NCBI GenBank assembly: GCA_003563255.1
Contig: PWSL01000321.1
Location: 1-5,101, forward strand
Direction of reading: 5' to 3'
DNA from: Desulfonatronospira sp.
GTDB taxonomy: Bacteria; Desulfobacterota; Desulfovibrionia; Desulfovibrionales; Desulfonatronovibrionaceae
Length of the DNA stretch: 5,101 nucleotides
Shown here: piece by piece, positions 1-5,101 of the stretch
Layout of the letters: each line of letters starts with the position of its first letter
Position numbering within the stretch: the stretch's first letter is position 1
Made by a program: the position numbers and the translations under genes
The notes under the pieces: model-generated
Databases searched by the model: none
What the model was told of the DNA's origin: nothing
What the model saw: the letters and a program-made list of their open reading frames with translations, nothing else

Positions 1-99
1 AAAAGAAAAAATGTTGTTGCTGACTATATCAGATTTTCTTGCAAAAAGTCTGACAGATACTTATTCTGCAAAAACATATCCATAACTCTTTGTATTTAC

Positions 100-115
100 T
101 GACTCCTGATTCCTG
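100..115 (-). repeat. Short inverted copy of the heptamer repeat
   Basis: Read on the minus strand this stretch is CAGGAATCAGGAGTCA, about two units of the same TCAGG-based heptamer that forms the array at 495-560 on the plus strand. The small Rpn-tail gene is therefore bracketed by heptamer units in opposite orientations. Only two units are present, so chance similarity cannot be excluded, but the match in both spacing and sequence is close. Confidence 0.5.
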
Positions 116-116
116 C

Positions 117-141
117 GACTGCAAAAGGTGCTTTTGCAGTC
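117..141. repeat. Perfect 11-bp inverted repeat (hairpin) before the small gene
   Basis: GACTGCAAAAG (117-127) and CTTTTGCAGTC (131-141) are exact reverse complements separated by a 3-nt GTG loop. No T-run follows on either strand, so it does not look like an ordinary intrinsic terminator. It ends 9 nt before the ribosome binding site of the gene starting at 164, so it would lie in the 5' leader of any transcript from upstream. The TGCAAAA half-motif also occurs at 40-46 and 67-73. It could be a regulatory leader hairpin, a protein-binding palindrome or the end of a repeat element; the sequence does not decide between these. Confidence 0.7.
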
Positions 142-150
142 AAACTTTGC

Positions 151-158
151 AGGGGGTG
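151..158 (+). promoter_or_regulatory. Ribosome binding site fixing the start at 164
   Basis: AGGGGGTG differs from the AGGAGGTG consensus at one base and lies 5 nt before the ATG at 164. This makes that ATG a much better start than the in-frame GTG at 128, which sits in the loop of the 117-141 hairpin and has no such site in front of it. Confidence 0.75.
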
Positions 159-163
159 AAAAA

Positions 164-427
164 ATGTACGGTGTTGCAGCACAAGAAATAATTAGCGAAG
201 CAATTTCAAAAGAAAAACCTTACTGGGAGCATCAAGGTGAAATCAAAAATGCTCAACAGTATATCATTGAAAGTTTAACTGAAAGATTTGATGTGGTTGG
301 AAAATCATTATCTGAAAAGATTAAATCCATTCAATCCTTAGATATCCTTAATATGCTTTTCAAAAAAACACACCGTGTCAACTCAGTGGAAGAGTTTGAT
401 CAACTGGTAAACAAAGTTCTCAACTAA
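164..427 (+). CDS. Small protein like the C-terminal tail of Rpn/YhgA-type nuclease proteins
   Basis: The 87-residue product is hydrophilic and probably helical, with no signal peptide or membrane segment. Its second half (an IIESLTERFDVVGKSLSEKI stretch, then residues ending EEFDQLVNKVL) resembles the tail that follows the PD-(D/E)XK nuclease domain in Rpn/YhgA-like 'recombination-promoting nuclease/putative transposase' proteins: a helix with an E-LxERF pattern, a KI-SI-xLxxL segment and a final EEF helix. That assignment rests on pattern memory, not a search. The nuclease domain, normally about 200 residues upstream, is absent, and the frame is closed by a TGA at 107-109, so this is either a decayed 3' remnant or a stand-alone small protein. 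The good RBS at 151-158 favours translation. The gene is clearly more AT-rich than the two large genes, consistent with a separate origin. Its TAA stop (425-427) lies inside a diverged copy of the local repeat family. A start at the GTG at 128 would add 12 residues but is poorly supported. No function can be assigned. Confidence 0.6.
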   Translation: MYGVAAQEIISEAISKEKPYWEHQGEIKNAQQYIIESLTERFDVVGKSLSEKIKSIQSLDILNMLFKKTHRVNSVEEFDQLVNKVLN

Positions 428-468
428 TACTGGCCTTGCCCACAACCCAAGTAGCAAGAAAAGAATGC
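424..468 (+). repeat. Diverged partial copy of the 222-bp repeat
   Basis: Positions 424-449 match 667-692 of repeat copy 1 at 23 of 26 bases. After a short variable stretch with one base of indel, the 13-mer AAGAAAAGAATGC (456-468) matches 698-710 exactly. The similarity starts at the CTAAT that contains the stop codon of the small upstream gene. What follows (GGGACAGTCCC at 481-491, then CCCCGGGG at 489-496) is palindromic but unlike the end of the 222-bp copies, so this is an older or differently ended family member. Confidence 0.6.
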
Positions 469-494
469 GTAGCCATAACTGGGACAGTCCCCGG

Positions 495-560
495 GGTCAG
501 GATTCAGGATTCAGGAGTCAGGGGTCAGGATTCAGGAGTTATGGTCAGAGGTCAGAGGTC
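495..560 (+). repeat. Heptamer tandem array (NNTCAGG units)
   Basis: From 495 the sequence reads as consecutive 7-mers: GGTCAGG, ATTCAGG, ATTCAGG, AGTCAGG, GGTCAGG, ATTCAGG, a degenerate AGTTATG, then GTCAGAG twice and GTC. That is about nine units with the first two bases varying and TCAGG nearly constant. It resembles the short tandemly repeated repetitive heptamers described in cyanobacteria and other bacteria. A frame stays open across it only because 7-mer repeats spread stop codons thinly; I do not regard it as coding. Confidence 0.85.
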
Positions 561-619
561 CCAATGCCGGGCGACCATTTCCGCCTTTGCCTGAAATTTC
601 TTGTTTTTTTCTGGGGAAT

Positions 620-637
620 GCCGAGCCCCAGCTCGGC
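620..637. repeat. Hairpin 1 of repeat copy 1
   Basis: GCCGAGC (620-626) pairs with GCTCGGC (631-637) around a CCCA loop. In copy 2 (2161-2178) the third base of the left arm is T, giving a G-U wobble if the plus strand is transcribed. There is no T-run directly downstream; the T-run (604-610) precedes it, so on the minus strand the stem would be followed after about 9 nt by an A-run/T-run region, and a weak terminator role in that direction is conceivable but unproven. Confidence 0.65.
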
Positions 638-640
638 GCC

Positions 641-661
641 TGCACCGAGGAACGAGGTGCA
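641..661. repeat. Hairpin 2 of repeat copy 1
   Basis: TGCACC (641-646) pairs exactly with GGTGCA (656-661) across a 9-nt GAGGAACGA loop. It is unchanged in copy 2 (2182-2202). It stands 3 nt from hairpin 1, so the pair forms a tandem stem-loop block in the middle of the element. Confidence 0.5.
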
Positions 662-745
662 TTTATCTAATGCTGGCATTGCCCGCAACCCAATCAAAAG
701 AAAAGAATGCTCAATCAGCAACTAAGGCAATATTCTGGGCCTGTA

Positions 746-792
746 GGGGTCTTTTAATCAATTAGTTCAATAACTTGATTAGGTCCGACCCC
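746..792. repeat. Terminal imperfect palindrome of repeat copy 1
   Basis: GGGGTC (746-751) pairs with GACCCC (787-792), and TAATCAA (755-761) pairs with TTGATTA (775-781), with an asymmetric internal loop and a 13-nt apical loop. A GTAG tetranucleotide (743-746) sits at the foot of the stem, overlapping its first G. REP elements mobilised by IS200/IS605-like (RAYT) transposases have a GTAG/GGAG-type tetranucleotide beside an imperfect hairpin, so this end resembles one. That link is inference. In copy 2 the base equivalent to 747 is A, which weakens the outer stem. Confidence 0.5.
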
Positions 793-801
793 CAACGCCT
801 A

Positions 802-816
802 ATTAGGTCCGACCCC
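802..816 (+). repeat. Extra copy of the repeat's terminal 15-mer
   Basis: ATTAGGTCCGACCCC occurs at the end of copy 1 (778-792), again here 24 nt further on, and at the end of copy 2 (2319-2333). Here it is preceded by CCTA, making the 10-bp palindrome CCTAATTAGG (798-807). This separate tip suggests a second truncated element or repeated use of the same end. It ends 28 nt short of the ATPase stop codon. Confidence 0.75.
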
Positions 817-844
817 GAACGTGAACGTACAAGCACTCGGGCCA

Positions 845-2053
845 TCAATACAAAAACCCGAACAACCACAGCGGCAGAACTCGACCATGGCCGACTTCCT
901 GACCGTCCCTGACCACGTAGCCGTCTTGCGTCACCTCGATCTGGCCAAAGCCCTTGCCTTTGCCGCCGACTTCAAACGTATATGTATCGTCCACAATAAA
1001 ATCGCCTCGCGCCGCCACCCTGATCCGCGCAGCGGCGGAGAGCAGCTGGTTGACGAAAAATGTTTCGCGCAGGCTGCCCAGTGGATCGGTTCGGGTCAGG
1101 GACTGGCTGATGGCCCACAACATGTTCGTGTTTTCCAGAAAAATCTTGGAATCCTTGCGAACAAGCCTGGCCCCATGTCCGTGAGGCGGGACTGTGGTCA
1201 ACAGCCCGGCTCGTTCCAGGACGGCCAGATAATCGTAGACAGTGGGCCGGCTGACACCGACATCACGGGCCACACTCTCAATGCACAACTGCATGGGCGG
1301 GGACGTGGCCACCAGCCAGAGCAGTTTTTTCATGACCCGAACCCCCCCGGACCTGCGGCCCTCTGCCAGGCTCAAATCCTCGTACAACGTTTTTTCAATC
1401 ACGTTTTCCAGGCGCTGGAGATACTCTGCCTTGCCCTCAAGCACAAAAGGATACGCCCCGGCTTCGATGTACTCCCGAAAATGCCCGAGCACCTGGCCGG
1501 AGCCGAGAACATCCGTAGCAAGGCGCTGGTGGTCGCGCAACAAGATTTCCAGGGTCACGGGCTGGTACTCTCTTCCAGCGACAATGCTCAAATATTCGCG
1601 AAAGGAGAGAACCGGCAGCATTCGGTAAAAGGCCCGTCGTGAAAGATCGTATTTGGCGGTCTGCATGGCCAGGGCCGAACTGCCCGAAACCACCAGGCGG
1701 CCACTGGGAAACGAATCATACAGTGACTTGATCTCCTGAGCCCAGTCAGGCCGCTTATGGGCCTCGTCTATGAACACGACTTCACCGCCGTGGCGAAAAA
1801 ATTCCGCTGCAATGTCATAGATGCCCATGGCCGTAACCTGGATATGGTCAGCCGCGAAGTAAAGCCCCTTGCCGCCTTCCTGCTCGCAGTCCTTGAGACG
1901 CTGCAACATGAGCGTTGTCTTGCCCACACCCCGACCGCCATAAAGACAGATCAGGCGGTTATCCCAATTGATCCGCTCAAACAAAAACCTCCTCGTCGCG
2001 GGCAGATTCCCCACCAGCAAGGCCTGAATGGCAAAAAGGTCAGACAGATTCAT
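845..2053 (-). CDS. AAA_14/DUF4143 family P-loop ATPase
   Basis: A 402-residue cytosolic ATPase of the AAA_14 (PF13173) plus DUF4143 (PF13635) architecture, full length for that family. Visible elements in order: Walker A GGRGVGKTT at 39-47 (K45), Walker B VVFIDEAHK at 92-100 (D96, E97), a sensor-1-like VVSGSSAL at 121-128, and the conserved LSRR (137-140) and LSFREYL (149-155) blocks. A winged-helix-like segment follows at about 254-285 (SVARDVGVSRPTVYDYL), then the C-terminal restriction-endonuclease-like fold with RETFFVNQL (329-337) and FEVGGKGKG (360-368). The protein ends PLWLFGFLY, the usual end of this family, so it is not truncated. The ATG at 2053 has GGAG at 2060-2063, 6 nt upstream. 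The biochemical role of the family is not established; a nuclease- or DNA-linked ATPase role is only suggested by the folds. The gene lies alone between two 222-bp direct repeats, with no partner gene, which fits the accessory, patchy distribution of this family. Confidence 0.93.
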   Translation of the reverse strand: MNLSDLFAIQALLVGNLPATRRFLFERINWDNRLICLYGGRGVGKTTLMLQRLKDCEQEGGKGLYFAADHIQVTAMGIYDIAAEFFRHGGEVVFIDEAHKRPDWAQEIKSLYDSFPSGRLVVSGSSALAMQTAKYDLSRRAFYRMLPVLSFREYLSIVAGREYQPVTLEILLRDHQRLATDVLGSGQVLGHFREYIEAGAYPFVLEGKAEYLQRLENVIEKTLYEDLSLAEGRRSGGVRVMKKLLWLVATSPPMQLCIESVARDVGVSRPTVYDYLAVLERAGLLTTVPPHGHGARLVRKDSKIFLENTNMLWAISQSLTRTDPLGSLRETFFVNQLLSAAARIRVAARGDFIVDDTYTFEVGGKGKGFGQIEVTQDGYVVRDGQEVGHGRVLPLWLFGFLY

Positions 2054-2059
2054 TTTTTT

Positions 2060-2063
2060 CTCC
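2060..2063 (-). promoter_or_regulatory. Ribosome binding site of the ATPase gene
   Basis: GGAG on the minus strand, separated from the ATG at 2053 by six A residues. It supports that start as the true one, which also matches the usual N-terminus of the family. Confidence 0.7.
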
Positions 2064-2076
2064 GATTGTCGCCGTA

Positions 2077-2105
2077 CATTTACAGATCAAGCAATATAAT
2101 GTCAA
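2077..2105 (-). promoter_or_regulatory. Possible sigma-70 promoter of the ATPase gene
   Basis: On the minus strand a perfect -35 hexamer TTGACA (2105-2100) is followed by a 17-nt spacer and TAAATG (2082-2077), a weak -10 matching TATAAT at three positions. Transcription would start around 2070, a short leader before the ATG at 2053. The site lies between the repeat edge (2112) and the gene, so it belongs to the unique segment and would travel with the gene. The weak -10 keeps confidence low. Confidence 0.35.
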
Positions 2106-2111
2106 ATCACA

Positions 2112-2333
2112 GCGACCATTTCCGCCTTTGCCTGAGATTTCTTGTTTTTTTCTGGGGAATGCTGAGCCCCAGCTCGGCGCCTGCACCGAGGAACGAGGTG
2201 CATTTATCTAATGCTGGCATTTCCCGCAACCCAATCAAAAGAAAAGAATACTCAATCAGCAACTAAGGCAATATTCTGGGCCTGTAGAGGTCTTTTAATC
2301 AATTAGTTCAATAACTTGATTAGGTCCGACCCC
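2112..2333 (+). repeat. 222-bp structured direct repeat, copy 2
   Basis: Ungapped match to 571-792, shifted by 1541 nt, with five substitutions (2136, 2163, 2222, 2250, 2288). The same three hairpins are at 2161-2178, 2182-2202 and 2287-2333. Its last 14 bases (2320-2333) overlap the 3' end of the minus-strand sigma-54 activator gene and provide that gene's stop codon. With copy 1 in the same orientation, homologous recombination between the two could delete the ATPase segment. Confidence 0.93.
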
Positions 2334-5101
2334 ATAAGCCCTGGTCCAAGCCGTACTTGTTCATGAGGGAGTAGACGGTCTTGCGGGAGACGCCCAGGAG
2401 TCGGGCAGCCTCTGCTTTATTGCCTGAGGCCTGGTCCATGGCATCCTGCAGAGCCTTTCTTTCCCGCTCTTCCAAGGTGGGGAACCCTCCTGTGCCGCTG
2501 GCCAGCCAGCCTGGAAGATCTGCCGGGCGGATCATGGGTGCCGGGGAAGTTTCAGCCAGGGTATGCACCAGGTTACGCAGTTCACGTACATTGCCCGGCC
2601 AGTTGTATCCGCACAGCAGCTCCATGCTTCTGGGAGACAGCTGACGGGGACGCCTCCAGGAAAGCCTGTTGTATTCTTCCAGGAAATGCTCGGCCAGGAT
2701 AGATATATCCTCAGTGCGCTCCCTCAGGGGTGGAAGGTGGATGACTGTTTCGCAGAGTCGATAGAAAAGGTCGTCCCTGAACCGGCCTTTTTCCACCATG
2801 GCCTCCAGGTCCTGGTTGGCCGCGGCCAGGACCTTGGCCCCAATGGAACGGGGCCGGGAATCGCCCACCCTGGTGACTTCCCGGGATTCCAGCACCCTGA
2901 GCAGTGCAGTCTGCATCCGGGATGGAGCTGCCTCGATTTCATCCAGCAGGATTATGCCGTTGCCAGCAGCTTCAAAAAGGCCTTTCTTGTCGCTTAATGC
3001 CCCTGTAAAGGCACCCCGGCAGTGTCCGAAAAGTTCGCTTTCCAGCAGGGAAGGGGAGAGATTGGCGCAGTTGACAGCCATGAATTCGCCCCGGCCTCTT
3101 AATTCATGTATGGCTCTGGCCGACAGCTCCTTGCCTGTGCCGGTCTCTCCCGTGAGCAGTACCACCCTGTCCGTACCGGACGTTGTCCTGATCCGGGTGT
3201 AGACCTCACCCATGGCCCGGCTTGCCCCGCGCAGTCCGCATAACCCGCCTGGGGCCCCTTTGGCCAGGCGATCCTCCGCCTCACTGAGCCTGTTGCGCAG
3301 CTCTTCTTCCCGCAGGACCTCATCTGTGACCTCCTGGAACATCAGGACCACCTGACTGACGCGACCCTCCGGATCTGGTACCGGCGAAGATGTCAGGCGG
3401 AATATCTGCTCACCGCCTTTGTGTTTTCTGCGTTTAATTCCCTGGTGTACGCGACGGTTTTCAAAAGAAGAGATACAAGGGCAGTCGCTGCAAACCTTTT
3501 TGCGGGCCGTATGGCAAAAGACGTGATAGCAAAGAGGGGTGTTCTCGGGGCGAAGCCCGGGGAACCACTGCCTGAGCCTGGGATTGGCGCTGGTGATGCG
3601 CATTTTTTCATCAATAACTGCCACCCCCATGGCAATATTTTCAGCAATGACCCGGTAGCGGGCCTCGCTTTCCTGAAGGGCCCGGCGCTGGTCACTCATT
3701 TCAGTTATATCTCTCCCCAGAGACTGGTATTCAACCACCAGGCCTTTATCATCAAAAACAGGGCTGTCTATCCAGTGGAATACGCGCATTTCTCCTGAGC
3801 AAGTTTCAATAAAATGTGCGTACTCCTCTTTCTTTCGGGTACTTTGTAAACTGGCTATACTATATTTAACCTGCTGCCGTTCACTTTCTGGAATCAGTTC
3901 AAGCCATTTTCTGCCAATAAGATCCTGGGGTTTTCTGCCGAAAATATCGCAATAGCAGCGATTAACATAGGTCAATGTCGTGTCCGGCAACCACAGGCAC
4001 ACTGCTTCAGCCTGTTCATCCACCATGACCCGGTAGCGGGCCTCGCTTTCCTGAAGGGCTTTGCTGGCCTGCAGTCTTGACATGAGGTTGACTATGACCT
4101 CGGCCATAAAGCTCAGCAGATACATTTCAGTGTCTGAAAAAATTTTTTTCTTCCTGACTGCGTCAAAGCCGACAAAACCCAGACAATCCCGGTTGTCCAT
4201 CAAAGGGATGGAAACCATGGACTTGATGCCCTGATCCTCAAGGTGTGAGCGCATACCAGGATTTTCAATCAACTCGCCGACATCGGGGATATGAACACTC
4301 TCACCCCGTTCATGGACCGGCATGAATTCAGAAATGAGATCAAAGGGTACAGCCTGGAGGTTGCCGATTTCCGGTTTTATGTCTTCAGCGCACCATTCGT
4401 GCGTGTTCACTGCAATTTTACGGGCATAGTCATAATTGAAGAGGTAAACCCGGTCCACTTCCACGGACCTGCCTACAGCTTCCAGAAGCCGGCTTATTGT
4501 ATGGTCGAAATCATCCAGGGGAGCATTGATGGAGTCGGCCGTCAGCTCCATAAGAAGGCCTTCCAGGGACTGCTGCTTGATTATGGCCCGCTCGGCCTCT
4601 TTACGCTGGGTGATGTCCTGCACAAAGCCGACCACCCGCAATGGATTGCCCGCCTCATCCTGCACAACCCCGGCTGATTCCCTGACCCAGCAGACCTGAC
4701 CATCCTTTCTGACTATGCGATGGTCGTATTCCAGAGTAATGCCTTCCTTCATTTCAACAATGGGCCGATTTGTGCTGTTCACGTACTCCCTGTCTTCAGG
4801 GTGCACCCGGTCCAGAAACGCCTGATAAGTCCCCTCGAACTCGCCTTCCCGCAGGCCGAACAGGGCCTCACACTCCTTTGACCAGTACAGGGTGCCCTGG
4901 TCCATGTCGTATTCCCAGACTCCGGACTGGGTCAAAGTCTGGGCCCGGGACAGCCTGGCCTGACTTGCAAGGAGTTCTTTTTGGAAATTTTTCAGATCCG
5001 TAATATCCAGGGCGCTGCCAACCAGCTTTACCGGTCGTCCGTTGATCACAACCGGGGTCAGCCTGGTCAGCCAGGTCCTTTCACCGGCCGGAAGAAGCAG
5101 T
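2320..5101 (-). CDS. Multi-PAS/GAF sigma-54-dependent transcriptional activator, N-terminus outside window
   Basis: This cytosolic enhancer-binding protein drives sigma-54 promoters in response to signals sensed by its N-terminal domains. The frame stays open to the window edge. The GTG at 5049 is not the start, because the 17 codons before it (including GERTWLTRLTP) complete a PAS domain. Numbering from 5049: end of PAS 1 (to about 25); PAS 2 (about 30-150, HPED and a DITQRK exit); GAF (about 160-325); PAS 3 (about 336-455); PAS 4 (about 464-580) with clustered cysteines C507, C512, C520, C523 and C525; a helical linker (about 577-595). The AAA+ core has Walker A GETGTGKE at 634-641, an intact GAFTGA at 679-684 for sigma-54 contact, Walker B LLDE at 701-704, the arginine-rich FRDDLFYRL at 757-765 and WPGNVREL at 817-824. 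A Fis-type HTH (about 877-899, NKAEAARLLGVSRKTVYSLM) binds DNA. No transmembrane segment or phospho-receiver domain is visible. The last four residues, WGRT, and the TAA stop derive from repeat copy 2, so the natural tail has been altered just after the HTH. The ligand and target genes cannot be inferred here. Confidence 0.95.
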   Translation of the reverse strand, partial: LLLPAGERTWLTRLTPVVINGRPVKLVGSALDITDLKNFQKELLASQARLSRAQTLTQSGVWEYDMDQGTLYWSKECEALFGLREGEFEGTYQAFLDRVHPEDREYVNSTNRPIVEMKEGITLEYDHRIVRKDGQVCWVRESAGVVQDEAGNPLRVVGFVQDITQRKEAERAIIKQQSLEGLLMELTADSINAPLDDFDHTISRLLEAVGRSVEVDRVYLFNYDYARKIAVNTHEWCAEDIKPEIGNLQAVPFDLISEFMPVHERGESVHIPDVGELIENPGMRSHLEDQGIKSMVSIPLMDNRDCLGFVGFDAVRKKKIFSDTEMYLLSFMAEVIVNLMSRLQASKALQESEARYRVMVDEQAEAVCLWLPDTTLTYVNRCYCDIFGRKPQDLIGRKWLELIPESERQQVKYSIASLQSTRKKEEYAHFIETCSGEMRVFHWIDSPVFDDKGLVVEYQSLGRDITEMSDQRRALQESEARYRVIAENIAMGVAVIDEKMRITSANPRLRQWFPGLRPENTPLCYHVFCHTARKKVCSDCPCISSFENRRVHQGIKRRKHKGGEQIFRLTSSPVPDPEGRVSQVVLMFQEVTDEVLREEELRNRLSEAEDRLAKGAPGGLCGLRGASRAMGEVYTRIRTTSGTDRVVLLTGETGTGKELSARAIHELRGRGEFMAVNCANLSPSLLESELFGHCRGAFTGALSDKKGLFEAAGNGIILLDEIEAAPSRMQTALLRVLESREVTRVGDSRPRSIGAKVLAAANQDLEAMVEKGRFRDDLFYRLCETVIHLPPLRERTEDISILAEHFLEEYNRLSWRRPRQLSPRSMELLCGYNWPGNVRELRNLVHTLAETSPAPMIRPADLPGWLASGTGGFPTLEERERKALQDAMDQASGNKAEAARLLGVSRKTVYSLMNKYGLDQGLWGRT
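3647..3681 (-). repeat. 35-bp exact repeat inside the activator gene, copy A
   Basis: Identical base for base to 4025-4059. It encodes ALQESEARYRVI (residues 457-468), the linker helix leading into PAS 4. Perfect nucleotide identity, including silent positions, suggests a fairly recent PAS-module duplication or gene conversion rather than only protein-level conservation. Confidence 0.9.
4025..4059 (-). repeat. 35-bp exact repeat inside the activator gene, copy B
   Basis: Partner of 3647-3681, 378 nt away (126 codons, in frame). It encodes ALQESEARYRVM (residues 331-342), entering PAS 3. Recombination between the copies would remove exactly one PAS module in frame. Confidence 0.9.

Larger units (their letters stand above)
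571..792 (+). repeat. 222-bp structured direct repeat, copy 1
   Basis: This aligns without gaps to 2112-2333, with differences only at 595, 622, 681, 709 and 747 (217 of 222 identical). The edges are sharp: the base before and the base after differ between copies. It starts GCGACC and ends GACCCC, so there are no terminal inverted repeats across the full length. It contains three potential hairpins at 620-637, 641-661 and 746-792. It has no ORF that I trust and no transposase. It behaves like an intergenic, MITE- or REP-like dispersed element. Orientation is arbitrary and given as plus for comparison with copy 2. Confidence 0.93.

Noticed and set aside
604..637. T-run plus GC-rich stem of the repeat as a Rho-independent terminator.
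   Set aside because: The T-run lies before the stem on the plus strand, and on the minus strand the gap after the stem is too long and the run is A/T of the wrong sense for a classic terminator.
465..725. Open plus-strand frame (86 codons) through the heptamer array and repeat copy 1, with the same C-terminal 50 residues also open in copy 2 (ending at 2266).
   Set aside because: No plausible RBS or recognisable domain. All four substitutions between the two copies that fall in this frame (K/R, P/L, A/S, C/Y) are nonsynonymous, which argues against selection on a protein. It is better explained as a repeat without a function at the protein level.
821..1642. Long plus-strand open frame opposite the ATPase gene.
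   Set aside because: It is antisense to a gene with intact Walker A, Walker B and family C-terminus. The translation is low in recognisable motifs, and its openness follows from the GC-rich codons of the real gene.
571..2333. CRISPR array or phage attachment sites formed by the two repeats.
   Set aside because: There are only two long copies 1.3 kb apart around a gene, with no short regular spacers, no cas genes, no integrase and no tRNA in the window.
2563..2997. Plus-strand frames opposite the AAA+ domain, and similar frames at 3421-3798 and 4291-4677.
   Set aside because: They are shadows of the sigma-54 activator, whose minus-strand translation has all expected motifs in order; the shadows have none.
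5047..5049. GTG as the start codon of the activator.
   Set aside because: The frame continues upstream to the window edge with sequence that completes a PAS domain, so this codon is an internal valine.

Overview
The window looks like bacterial chromosome carrying two full-sized reading frames on the minus strand, in a setting littered with dispersed repeats. A long multi-PAS/GAF sigma-54 activator, an orphan AAA_14/DUF4143 ATPase, a YhgA/Rpn-nuclease-type C-terminal tail and heptamer repeats together suggest a sulfate-reducer-like member of the Desulfobacterota, perhaps Desulfovibrionales. That placement is inference from gene style and moderate-to-high GC in the main genes; nothing in the window fixes the taxonomy.

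Layout. Positions 1-163 are AT-rich, with no gene that I can support. They hold a short inverted copy of a heptamer repeat (100-115) and a perfect 11-bp hairpin (117-141) just before a good ribosome binding site. 164-427 (+) is a small AT-rich gene resembling the C-terminal tail of Rpn/YhgA-like proteins, with no nuclease domain. 428-844 has no credible gene. It contains a diverged partial repeat, a heptamer tandem array (495-560), the first copy of a 222-bp structured repeat (571-792) and an extra copy of that repeat's terminal motif (802-816). 845-2053 (-) is an intact AAA_14/DUF4143 ATPase with its own RBS and a possible promoter. 2112-2333 is the second copy of the 222-bp repeat, in the same orientation and with 5 mismatches and no indels. 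2320-5101 (-) is the C-terminal part of a PAS-PAS-GAF-PAS-PAS-AAA+-HTH sigma-54-dependent activator whose 5' end lies outside the window.

How the parts fit. The two large genes show no functional link. The ATPase sits in a unique segment of about 1.3 kb bracketed by the direct repeats, while the activator's last four codons and its stop codon come from the end of repeat copy 2. The simplest reading is that a mobile or recombinogenic intergenic repeat family was deposited here, either bringing in the ATPase gene or flanking it later, and reached the very 3' end of the activator gene. A third, diverged repeat fragment begins at the stop codon of the Rpn-tail gene, so all three genes touch or neighbour this repeat family. 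The repeat family is the most interesting part of the window. I do not see a clear new enzymatic system.
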